34,507 nt of DNA. Origin: Burkholderia multivorans (GTDB taxonomy: Bacteria; Pseudomonadota; Gammaproteobacteria; Burkholderiales; Burkholderiaceae). Shown here in pieces: positions 22,176 to 29,242 of the stretch. The stretch is from the NCBI RefSeq assembly GCF_010645215.1, contig NZ_JAAGNW010000015.1, positions 6,310-40,816 of the forward strand. The letters are read 5' to 3'. Made by a program: the position numbers and the translations under genes. Every line of letters begins with the position of its first letter. The stretch's first letter is position 1. The notes below the pieces were generated by a model that was not told the DNA's origin, ran no database searches, and saw nothing but the letters and a program-made list of their open reading frames with translations.

Positions 22176-24299
22176 TCAGGCGCCCTTCTTCGCTTGGGGA
22201 TCGAGTTCGAACAGCCCGCGTGCGGTTTCGTTCAGCGCAGCGCTGTCACCATGATTGGCCGATACGACGAAGCCCGCCACGGCATTGATCGCGCTCATGA
22301 ACGCGCCTTCGAGCCAACCGCCGAGGTGGCTGTAGCTGTCGCTGGCGAGAAAGAATCGGCATAGCGGCTTCTGGTCGATGATCTGGGTTGCGTGCTGGTG
22401 GAAGCGGAAGCACAGGTTGCTCTGATAGTGATCGCCCGTCATGTCGATCTTGAAGCCGCCGGCGCTGCGGTTCGTGGACCAGTCGAACGAGAATCGGTCT
22501 GCGCGATCCACCCCCTGCAGGTACGATGAGAACCACCAGCGCGTGTATTGGCGGACGTTCGGATCGTAGATGTCGCGCGTGGCGCGATCAATCATGCTGT
22601 CGAACATCGTGATCGGGCTTTTTTCGTCCGCGGGTGCATCCGGGAGCGGATTCTGCGGATAGCGCCCGAGGTCGTGTTGCAGGCGGGAGGTATCGTCGTC
22701 CCACGTATAGCTGGCGAGGAAGGTTGCCTTGCGCGTACCTTCGAACGGGCTCGGCACGATATAGCTCGCGGCCAGCCCGCTATCCGAGATGACCGCCTTG
22801 ATTTCCTCGCCGTTATGCGTGGGAGGGCGGAATGCATGGTCGACATCGATGGTGCCGAACACTTTGGCCGAACGTGTCATGTGCAACTGGCTCAACGCCG
22901 CCACGATGCGTGCGTTGGGCGCCGTGTGCGTGGCGCTGGCGCGCAACGGCGGCAACGCGGTTTCCGTGCGGGATGCGCCGCCGTAGGCGGTTTCTCCGAA
23001 CGTCACCGAACGCGCCTCGATGTCATAGCCTGCCCGGCTGACGGCCGCCAGGATTTGCTCCTGCGGCGCGGCGAGCACGGCGTAGTCATGCGTATCCAGA
23101 TGCAGCTCCGCCCGGTCGTCGGAGGTGTAGTAGCAGATATTGGCAGTCGATCGGTCGGCGGACATGAAGACATCGGTGACCCGGTGCAGCTTGGTCGTCA
23201 CCTGGAAATTGACGGGGGCGTCCTCGACGGCTGCGGTGTAGATCCGTTTGATGAACTCGACGTTCTCGCTGACAGGCAAGGTGTATTCGTTCGAGTAGTC
23301 CCACAGCAGCAGACGCATCATTTCGACCAGCGACTGGTTGAACAGCGACTTGAATCCACCGGTGCCGAAGCCGAAGCGGCCGAACAGCTCGACGTAGTAA
23401 TTGATTTTTTCCGCGGTACCCAACCCGTCGATCTCGGGGAGTTCTGCGTGCCGGGTTCGGATCACGTTGCGTACCGCCGCCCCCAGCGCCGTGCCGTCGT
23501 AGGTCGCGATGAAGGTCTGCCAGTCGGCGAAGATTTGTTGCAGCCGCTCGCGGGACGTGTTGGCGTCTTTGATTTCGACCGCGATCTCGATGGCCGGCTT
23601 GTTGCCGATCTGATAGAGCGTGCCCTCCGGGGTGACGAGCCCGTTCATCAGCCCGTCGATCACCAGATTTCTGACCTGCAGGGTGCGGGACGGATTGTCC
23701 ACGTCGCCGTCGTTCCAGTCCTTCGGATCGCTGCCGACATATCGATCCACTTGGTCGCCGAACACGAATTCGGTGGCGACTTTGCCGGGATTCGGAAAAA
23801 TCTGCACGTCTCGATTTCCCGGCGCGGGAAAAGCACGGTCGGCATAATGCCAGGTCAATCCGGCGATTTCCGGAAAACGCATGGCGCCGACTTCATAGAC
23901 GGTGTCGACGGCTCCGCCGTTCTTGACGTGCGCGGCCGACACGCGGCCTGCTTTGAGGCCTCGGACATCGACTTCCCTCGGACTATTCGCCGCACGAATC
24001 AGGAAATTGTCCGGATCGGATTCGTAAATGGTGACCAGTAGTTTCGTGTTGGCATTGGCCCGGGCCAATTGAGAAAGTTCATACAGCGCAGCGATGCCGG
24101 CCGACCCGGCGCCGACGATCGCAATCCGGAAGGTGCCTTGCGGCAGATTGCCCAGTGCCTGCTTGACTGCTTGGGGGTAGGCGACAAGTGCGGAATCCGG
24201 ATGTCGATAATGCGAACCCAGCGGCAAGAGATCGTCGATCGTCGACGTCTGCTTGCGGGGATTCAGTTTTTCCAGCCTGGTGATGACGCTGATAGCCAT
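22176..24299 (-). CDS. Flavin-dependent L-amino acid oxidase/monooxygenase, L-phenylalanine oxidase-like
   Basis: The 707 residues match along their length the L-phenylalanine oxidase (deaminating and decarboxylating) of Pseudomonas sp. P-501, about 715 residues, as I remember it. Shared segments include YRHPDSALV (31-39), the FAD dinucleotide motif IVGAGSAG (61-68), VRGLKAGRVSAA (112-123), GAMRFPEIAGLTWHYA (138-153; Arg141 aligns with the carboxylate-binding Arg), FGRFGFGTGGFK, and ASDSYSHLGGWLEGAFMSA near the C-terminus. It should act on an aromatic L-amino acid, giving the 2-oxo acid with H2O2 and NH3, or the acetamide with CO2. A short N-terminal extension resembles the P-501 prosequence. 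Base composition is lower in GC than in neighbours and the promoter is AT-rich, suggesting transfer. AAAGAGA precedes the ATG. No amidase lies nearby. Confidence 0.85.
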   Translation of the reverse strand: MAISVITRLEKLNPRKQTSTIDDLLPLGSHYRHPDSALVAYPQAVKQALGNLPQGTFRIAIVGAGSAGIAALYELSQLARANANTKLLVTIYESDPDNFLIRAANSPREVDVRGLKAGRVSAAHVKNGGAVDTVYEVGAMRFPEIAGLTWHYADRAFPAPGNRDVQIFPNPGKVATEFVFGDQVDRYVGSDPKDWNDGDVDNPSRTLQVRNLVIDGLMNGLVTPEGTLYQIGNKPAIEIAVEIKDANTSRERLQQIFADWQTFIATYDGTALGAAVRNVIRTRHAELPEIDGLGTAEKINYYVELFGRFGFGTGGFKSLFNQSLVEMMRLLLWDYSNEYTLPVSENVEFIKRIYTAAVEDAPVNFQVTTKLHRVTDVFMSADRSTANICYYTSDDRAELHLDTHDYAVLAAPQEQILAAVSRAGYDIEARSVTFGETAYGGASRTETALPPLRASATHTAPNARIVAALSQLHMTRSAKVFGTIDVDHAFRPPTHNGEEIKAVISDSGLAASYIVPSPFEGTRKATFLASYTWDDDTSRLQHDLGRYPQNPLPDAPADEKSPITMFDSMIDRATRDIYDPNVRQYTRWWFSSYLQGVDRADRFSFDWSTNRSAGGFKIDMTGDHYQSNLCFRFHQHATQIIDQKPLCRFFLASDSYSHLGGWLEGAFMSAINAVAGFVVSANHGDSAALNETARGLFELDPQAKKGA

Positions 24300-24535
24300 G
24301 TTTGATGTCTCTTTAGAATTTGTTTAAATTAATTTAATTAAATAAATTCCAATTAACCAATCAAGCAATTTTTCCCGTAGTCAATATGTTCGATTGATGT
24401 CATGGAGTGCTTAATTTGACATGTCGATTATTAAAAATCAAAAAGATACTTGTAACATCATATTTAATTGTTTGTTTCGCAAACGAATTAATTGATGGAT
24501 TTTAAATGGTGATTTTAATGAGATAAATCGAAGGC
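24300..24535 (-). promoter_or_regulatory. AT-rich promoter region of the amino acid oxidase gene
   Basis: About 235 bases are overwhelmingly A and T, in sharp contrast to the rest of the window. On the minus strand TTGATT (24364 to 24359), a 17-base spacer and TTAATT (24341 to 24336) form a plausible promoter with a leader of about 30 bases. ATTTAATTAAAT (24332-24343) is a 12-base palindrome overlapping the -10. Such DNA commonly attracts H-NS-like silencers and Lrp-type regulators. The rest of the 343-base gap (24536-24642) is GC-rich and holds only a hairpin. Confidence 0.6.
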
Positions 24536-24611
24536 ATTGCGGTGGGTGCCTGCCGGGAAGCCGGGGCGTGCATCCCCGGAGCAGGAACGGCGGGGCTGGG
24601 CGTAAGCGGCC

Positions 24612-24632
24612 CGCGCCCGACGTGAGGGCGCG
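24612..24632 (-). terminator. Hairpin after the VOC gene
   Basis: CGCGCCC (24612-24618) and GGGCGCG (24626-24632) are perfect 7-base arms around a 7-base loop, 11 bases past the stop at 24643. It may end the haem-uptake transcript; no U-tract is present. Confidence 0.45.
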
Positions 24633-24642
24633 GTGCTGAAAG

Positions 24643-25029
24643 TCAGGCGATGGAAGTGCGGGTCTCGGTCACGTGCCACAGCACGCCCGACGGATCGAAC
24701 AGGAAGGCGACCGTCATGCCCCACGGCTGGCGCTTCGGCGGAACCGGCGCTTGCGTACCGTAGCGGGCGACGGGATCGAGCGTCTCGATGTGTTTCCACC
24801 AGGCGTCGAGATCGTCGACCACCAGTTGCAACACGCAATTGTCGGCCCAGGCTTCCACGTAGAAGTTCTGCAACAGGATCGCCTGCGCGCCGAGTGCGAG
24901 CACGGCGAGATCCGGCGTGTCGTGTTCGAGCGTGAAGCCGAGATCGAGGTAGAACTGCCGGCTGAGCGGGAAATCCAGCGCGGGGACGAACGGCCGCAGC
25001 GCGGCGACGGGTGACGGCAAGGCGGACAT
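24643..25029 (-). CDS. VOC-superfamily (glyoxalase/bleomycin-resistance-like) protein
   Basis: This 128-residue protein of the vicinal oxygen chelate fold has two beta-alpha-beta-beta-beta halves: LRPFVPALDFPLSRQFYLDLGF, LAVLALGAQAILLQNFY, then VDDLDAWWKHIETL and MTVAFLFDPSGVLWHVTE. The metal ligands of true glyoxalases are not all evident, so it may be a binding rather than catalytic member. GGAG lies six bases before the ATG at 25029. It follows hmuV by 44 bases on the same strand and so may share the iron-regulated transcript, which would be an unusual passenger. Confidence 0.8.
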   Translation of the reverse strand: MSALPSPVAALRPFVPALDFPLSRQFYLDLGFTLEHDTPDLAVLALGAQAILLQNFYVEAWADNCVLQLVVDDLDAWWKHIETLDPVARYGTQAPVPPKRQPWGMTVAFLFDPSGVLWHVTETRTSIA

Positions 25030-25073
25030 GGCGACTCCGGGATGAAGGAAACGATAAGGGCGGCCTGCGGTGT

Positions 25074-25889
25074 TCAGGCCGGCACCATGACAGGCGGCGC
25101 ATCGCCGCCCGCATCGGGCATCCTGACCGCGAAGCCGTAGCAATGCTCGAACAGGCTGGGCGTCATGATGTCGTGCGGCGCGCCGGCCGCGAAGATCGTG
25201 CCGTCCGCGAGCAGCGCGATATGGTCGGCATGACGGGCGGCAAGGTTCGGGTCGTGGACGATCGTCAGCACGCCGATGCCCCATTCACGCGCGATGCGGC
25301 GCACGGTATCGAGCAGCAGGTGCTGATGCGCGAGATCGAGCGCGGCGGTCGGTTCGTCGAGCAGCAGGTAGCGCGGCACGCGCGCGGTCAGCGGCGTGGA
25401 AGCCGGCCACAGCTGCGCGAGCACGCGCGCGAACTGCACGCGCGCGAGTTCGCCGCCCGACAGCGTGGTGACGTCGCGGCCCGCGAGCGGCGTCGCTTCC
25501 GCGAGCGCGAGCGCCTGCGCGGCGATTGCGTGGTCGTTGCGTGTCAGCGCGCCGCCGCGCGCGGTATGCGGATAGCGGCCGAGCAGCACGATCTCGTCGG
25601 CGCTGAACGGGAACGCGGGCTGCGAGGCCTGCGGCAGCACCGCGCGCAGCTGGGCGAGCCGCCGCGTGTCGATCCGTTCGAGCGGGATGCCGTTCAGCGA
25701 GATCTCGCCGTCGACGCGCACGTCGCGGTGGCTGCGCAGTTCGCCGGCCAGGACTTTCAGCAAGGTGCTCTTGCCCGCGCCGTTGCGGCCGAGCAGCGCG
25801 GTGACGCGGCCCGGTTCGAGACGGAGCGACAGGTCACGGAGGATGGTGGCCTTACCGCGCGCGACGTGGAGATGTTCGGCGATCAGCAT
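25074..25889 (-). CDS. hmuV: Haem ABC transporter ATP-binding protein
   Basis: This 271-residue ATPase powers haem import through HmuU. Walker A is GRNGAGKST (34-42), the Q-loop Gln is near 87 (VLPQASQ), the signature is LSGGE (143-147), Walker B is YLLLDEP (174-180), and the switch His is His212 (TIVHD). The segment [15 protein letters not shown] is typical of HmuV/siderophore-type ATPases. The start at 25889 has no clear Shine-Dalgarno and lies 60 bases after hmuU, so translation may be weak or coupled. Confidence 0.93.
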   Translation of the reverse strand: MLIAEHLHVARGKATILRDLSLRLEPGRVTALLGRNGAGKSTLLKVLAGELRSHRDVRVDGEISLNGIPLERIDTRRLAQLRAVLPQASQPAFPFSADEIVLLGRYPHTARGGALTRNDHAIAAQALALAEATPLAGRDVTTLSGGELARVQFARVLAQLWPASTPLTARVPRYLLLDEPTAALDLAHQHLLLDTVRRIAREWGIGVLTIVHDPNLAARHADHIALLADGTIFAAGAPHDIMTPSLFEHCYGFAVRMPDAGGDAPPVMVPA

Positions 25890-25949
25890 GATGATGGACT
25901 AAGAGACGCGATGCGCAGCGCACTGTCCGGCGCGGTACGCATCGCGTGG

Positions 25950-27161
25950 TCAGCCGCCCAGTGCGCCGCGCCCGCGCCACAGCAGCGCGAGGAAGAACGG
26001 CGCGCCGAGCAGCGCGGTGAGGATGCCGAGCGGGATTTCGGCGGGCGCGGCGACGGTGCGCGCGGCGAGGTCGGCGACGATCGTGAGCAGCGCGCCGAGC
26101 AGCGCCGCACCGGGCATCACGATGCGTTGGTCGGGGCCGCACGCGAGCCGCACGCAATGCGGCGCGACGAGCCCGATGAAACCGATCACGCCGGTGCACG
26201 ACACCAGCGCGCCGACGCACAGCGCAGTGGCGACCAATACGCGCCGCTTGACGCGCTGCACCGGCACGCCGAGGTGAAGCGCCTCGGTTTCGCCGAGCTG
26301 CAATGCGTTGAGCGCATGCCGCTCGCGCGCGAGCAGCGCGCAGCCGGCGAGCGCGAAGGGCGCGACCGCCGCGATCAGCGACCACTGCGCGCCGCCGACG
26401 CTGCCGAGACTCCAGAACGTGAGCGAGCGCAGCTGCGCATCGTCGGCGACATAGGTGAGCAGGCCGATCGCGGCGCCGACGAGCGCGTTGATCGCGATGC
26501 CGGCGAGCAGCAGCAGCGGCAGCGCGAGCCGGCCGCGCGACGCGGCGAGCCGGTACACGAGCGCCGCGACCGCGAGCGCGCCTGCGAATGCCGCGAGCGG
26601 CAGGTAACCGAAGCCGATCGGGCCGGCAATGAGCGCGGGACCGAGCACGATCAATGCGCTCGCGCCGAGGGCCGCGCCGCTGCTGACGCCGATCAGGCCG
26701 GGATCCGCGAGCGGATTGCGGAACAGCGCCTGCATGGCCGCGCCGGCCGTGCCGAAGCCGGCGCCGACGAGGAACGCGAGCGCCACGCGCGGCGCTCGGA
26801 TGTCGAGCAGCACTGCGCGCGCCTGCGCGCTGGCAGGGTCGTGCGCGAGCGTGTCGCCGGAGGCGGTGAGCGCGGCCAGCACCTGGGCAGGCGTGAGTTG
26901 ATACGCGCCGATGCAGAACGCGGCCAGGATCGCGCAGCCGAGCGTGATCGCGAGCGCGAACAGCGCGATGAACGCGACGCGTCGGCGGCGCGCGGCGAGG
27001 CCGGTCGCTGCGACGGGCGGCAATTCGCCGGGCGACGAACCACCGGGCGACGAACCGCCGGAAGGCGAACCGCCGGAAGGCGAACCACCGGAAGGCGAAC
27101 CACCGGAAGGCAGTCGGATGGGCGCGCGATTGAGCGAGGAGGGCGGGGCGATGGAATTCAT
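25950..27161 (-). CDS. hmuU: Haem ABC transporter permease with repeat-containing N-terminus
   Basis: This FecCD-family permease of 403 residues has about nine to ten helices, with ALFRNPLADPGLIGVSSGAALGA (part of the family core), LLAGIAINALVGA and GFIGLVAPHCVRL, the segment contacting the ATPase. It differs from ordinary HmuU by about 60 extra N-terminal residues containing tandem PSGGS-type pentapeptides before the first helix (RRRRVAFIALFALAI). The ATG at 27161 has only a weak GAG upstream, so a start downstream of the repeats is possible. It lies 26 bases after hmuT. Confidence 0.9.
   Translation of the reverse strand: MNSIAPPSSLNRAPIRLPSGGSPSGGSPSGGSPSGGSSPGGSSPGELPPVAATGLAARRRRVAFIALFALAITLGCAILAAFCIGAYQLTPAQVLAALTASGDTLAHDPASAQARAVLLDIRAPRVALAFLVGAGFGTAGAAMQALFRNPLADPGLIGVSSGAALGASALIVLGPALIAGPIGFGYLPLAAFAGALAVAALVYRLAASRGRLALPLLLLAGIAINALVGAAIGLLTYVADDAQLRSLTFWSLGSVGGAQWSLIAAVAPFALAGCALLARERHALNALQLGETEALHLGVPVQRVKRRVLVATALCVGALVSCTGVIGFIGLVAPHCVRLACGPDQRIVMPGAALLGALLTIVADLAARTVAAPAEIPLGILTALLGAPFFLALLWRGRGALGG
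27025..27114 (-). repeat. 15-base tandem repeat in the 5' end of hmuU
   Basis: About six copies of a 15-base unit (consensus CCRCCGGAAGGCGAA on the plus strand; the leftmost two carry GGCGACGAA instead) lie head to tail. Each codes for five residues, so changes in copy number keep the frame. The last copies are identical or differ by one base, suggesting recent expansion. Confidence 0.85.
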
Positions 27162-27187
27162 CGGGGCAGACTCGGAGCGGGAATCGG

Positions 27188-28114
27188 TCACGCGAGCGCG
27201 TCGCGCAGCCGCTGATGCAGCGTCGTGACAGCCTGCGGCAGGCGCGGCCCGAAACCGAGCAGGAACAGCGCGTCCAGCGACACGAGCCGCTGCGCGCGGC
27301 CGGCCGGCGTCGCGCCGAAGCCCGGTGCGGCGAGCAACGCAGATCGGCCGCCCGCCGCGGCGAGACCTTCGTCGGAGATCAGCACGACGTCGGGCGCGGC
27401 GGCGACGAGCGCCTCGGCGGTCAGCGGCTTGTAGTGGGCGAAGCCCTGCATCGCGTTGCGGGCGCCCGCGTAGCGGATCATCGCGTCGGCGGCAGTTTGC
27501 TGGCCGGCGGCGAGCGCCTGATTGCCGGTGTGGTTGAGCACGAACAGCACGCGCGGCGGCGCGCCGGCCGCGCCCAGCGGCTTGGCCGCGATCGCGTCGC
27601 GCGCAGCCTGCCAGTCGGCGTCGAAACGGGCGAGCAGCGCCTGGCCGCGCGGCTGGACGTCGAGCGCCTGCGCGATGCCGGTGATCTTGTCGCGCACGGA
27701 CTGCACGTCGTGCCCTTCGCGGAAGGTCGCGATCGCGACGCCCGCGCCTTTCACCTGCGCGAGCGCGGCGGGCGGCCCGGCCTCGGCGGACGCGAGCACG
27801 AGATCCGGGCGCAGCGACAGCAGCCCCTCCGCCGACAGCGCGCGCTGGTAGCCGACCTTCGGCAGTTTGCGGGCGGCGTCGGGGTAGGTGCAGGTGGTGT
27901 CCGCGCCGACCAGCGCATAACGCGGCGTCTGTGCGCCGTCGAGCGCGTAGACGGTTTCCGCGAGTGCGCCGCCCAGCACGATCACCCGCTTCGGCTGCGC
28001 GCCCGCCTGAGCCTGCGCCCGCACGGCGGCGGCCGGCAGCGTCAGCGCGAGCGCGCAGGCGCCGCCGCGCGCGAGCCACGCACGGCGGCGCGCGTCGAAG
28101 CGCGCGGCGCTCAT
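27188..28114 (-). CDS. hmuT: Periplasmic haem-binding protein
   Basis: This 308-residue solute-binding protein delivers haem from HmuR to HmuUV. The N-terminus has RRRAWLARGGACALALTLPAAAVRA (residues 9-33, a signal peptide with a twin-arginine-like start). RVIVLGGALAETVYAL opens the mature domain, and the Tyr in KVGYQRALSAEGLLSLRPDLVLAS matches the HmuT region that ligates haem. LISDEGLAAAGG and LGFGPRLPQAV close it. Its ATG overlaps the hmuS stop in an ATGA, so translation is coupled. Confidence 0.92.
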   Translation of the reverse strand: MSAARFDARRRAWLARGGACALALTLPAAAVRAQAQAGAQPKRVIVLGGALAETVYALDGAQTPRYALVGADTTCTYPDAARKLPKVGYQRALSAEGLLSLRPDLVLASAEAGPPAALAQVKGAGVAIATFREGHDVQSVRDKITGIAQALDVQPRGQALLARFDADWQAARDAIAAKPLGAAGAPPRVLFVLNHTGNQALAAGQQTAADAMIRYAGARNAMQGFAHYKPLTAEALVAAAPDVVLISDEGLAAAGGRSALLAAPGFGATPAGRAQRLVSLDALFLLGFGPRLPQAVTTLHQRLRDALA

Positions 28115-29193
28115 CGTGCGGCCTCCGCGGCCGGCAGCGTCTCGACGAGCGCGCGCCAGCCGTCGAGTTCCGGGCGGCCCGGCTTGCGCTCGCCGAACAG
28201 CATCGCGATGTTCTCGCCGGCCGCGTCGAACAGTTCGAGCGAGGTGACGATGCCGTCGCTCGTCGGCTTGCGCACCACCCATGCGGACGCGATCAGATCG
28301 GCGCGCAGGTGCAGGTTGAAGCCCGGATCGAGCACGTTGAGCCACGGGCCCATTTCGCGGACGTTGACGACCGGGCCGCTGTGGATCTGGATCATGCCGT
28401 GGTTGCCGACGAACACCATGATCGGCAGCGCGCTCGCGGCCGCGCCGTCGAGCACGCGGCGCAGCGCATCGGTCGCGACCGGCTGCGCGTAGCGCGGCTC
28501 GGCGAGCCGCAGCGCCTGGGTGCGGGTGACGCCGAACTTGCGCGTGAGGCCGAAGAACTGATGCGTATCGGTCATCGCGTCCCAGGCCGCGCGGAAGCCG
28601 TCGGCGTCGATCTCGGCGTCCGGCCGCTCGACGGCGGCGGGTGCGGCGGGCTCGACCGCGAGGTGCGGCGTCTGGGTCGCCATCTTCCAGCGTTCGACGA
28701 ACGCGTCGTAGGCCGCATGGTCGCTGTGCTCGCGCAGATAGACCTTGTGAACGGCCTGGCCTTGCGCATCGAAGAACTGCAGGCTTTTCATCGTGCCGTG
28801 CGCGGTTTGCTCGCGCACCGCGAAGCCGGACGCCCAGTTGCGATAGAAGATGCGCAGGTCGATGGTGCCGAGCGCGAGGCCCACCGGGCCGTCGTGGCTC
28901 ATCTGCGCATAGGCGCCGTCCTTCTCGTGTACGGCCGCTTCGTTGCGGGTCAGCGCCATCACGCTGCCCAGCTGCGGCACTTCCTCGAACAGTTCGACGA
29001 AACGCGGTTCGAGCCGCACCACGTGCTCGCCGACGAAGGCCGCGAGCGCCTCGCCCTCGCTGACGCCGAGCACGTGCGCGGCTTCGCGGTTGCGCAGCTT
29101 CTGGGTTTCCTTCAGGTGCACGAACGCGTCGCGCAGCTCGCGGGGCGCGAGCTTGACGGCGGACGGCGTAGCGGATTGAACGGTATTCATCAT
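28111..29193 (-). CDS. hmuS: Haemin-degrading/haem-trafficking protein
   Basis: This 360-residue cytosolic protein has the duplicated HemS/HmuS/ChuS fold: repeat one about residues 15-180, repeat two about 195-350. LRNREAAHVLGVSEGEALAAF and RIFYRNWASGFAV are conserved in repeat one; MTDTHQFFGLTRKFGVTRTQALRLA in repeat two (given in part) holds the likely haem-ligand His. The family releases iron from haem or passes haem on. AAGGAG lies six to seven bases before the ATG at 29193, which favours this over the next ATG. It follows hmuR by 49 bases. Confidence 0.93.
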   Translation of the reverse strand: MMNTVQSATPSAVKLAPRELRDAFVHLKETQKLRNREAAHVLGVSEGEALAAFVGEHVVRLEPRFVELFEEVPQLGSVMALTRNEAAVHEKDGAYAQMSHDGPVGLALGTIDLRIFYRNWASGFAVREQTAHGTMKSLQFFDAQGQAVHKVYLREHSDHAAYDAFVERWKMATQTPHLAVEPAAPAAVERPDAEIDADGFRAAWDAMTDTHQFFGLTRKFGVTRTQALRLAEPRYAQPVATDALRRVLDGAAASALPIMVFVGNHGMIQIHSGPVVNVREMGPWLNVLDPGFNLHLRADLIASAWVVRKPTSDGIVTSLELFDAAGENIAMLFGERKPGRPELDGWRALVETLPAAEAAR

Positions 29194-29242
29194 GTCGGGC
29201 TCCTTCGATTGCCGGATGTAAAGAAAGCGTGGGCGGGCCGCA

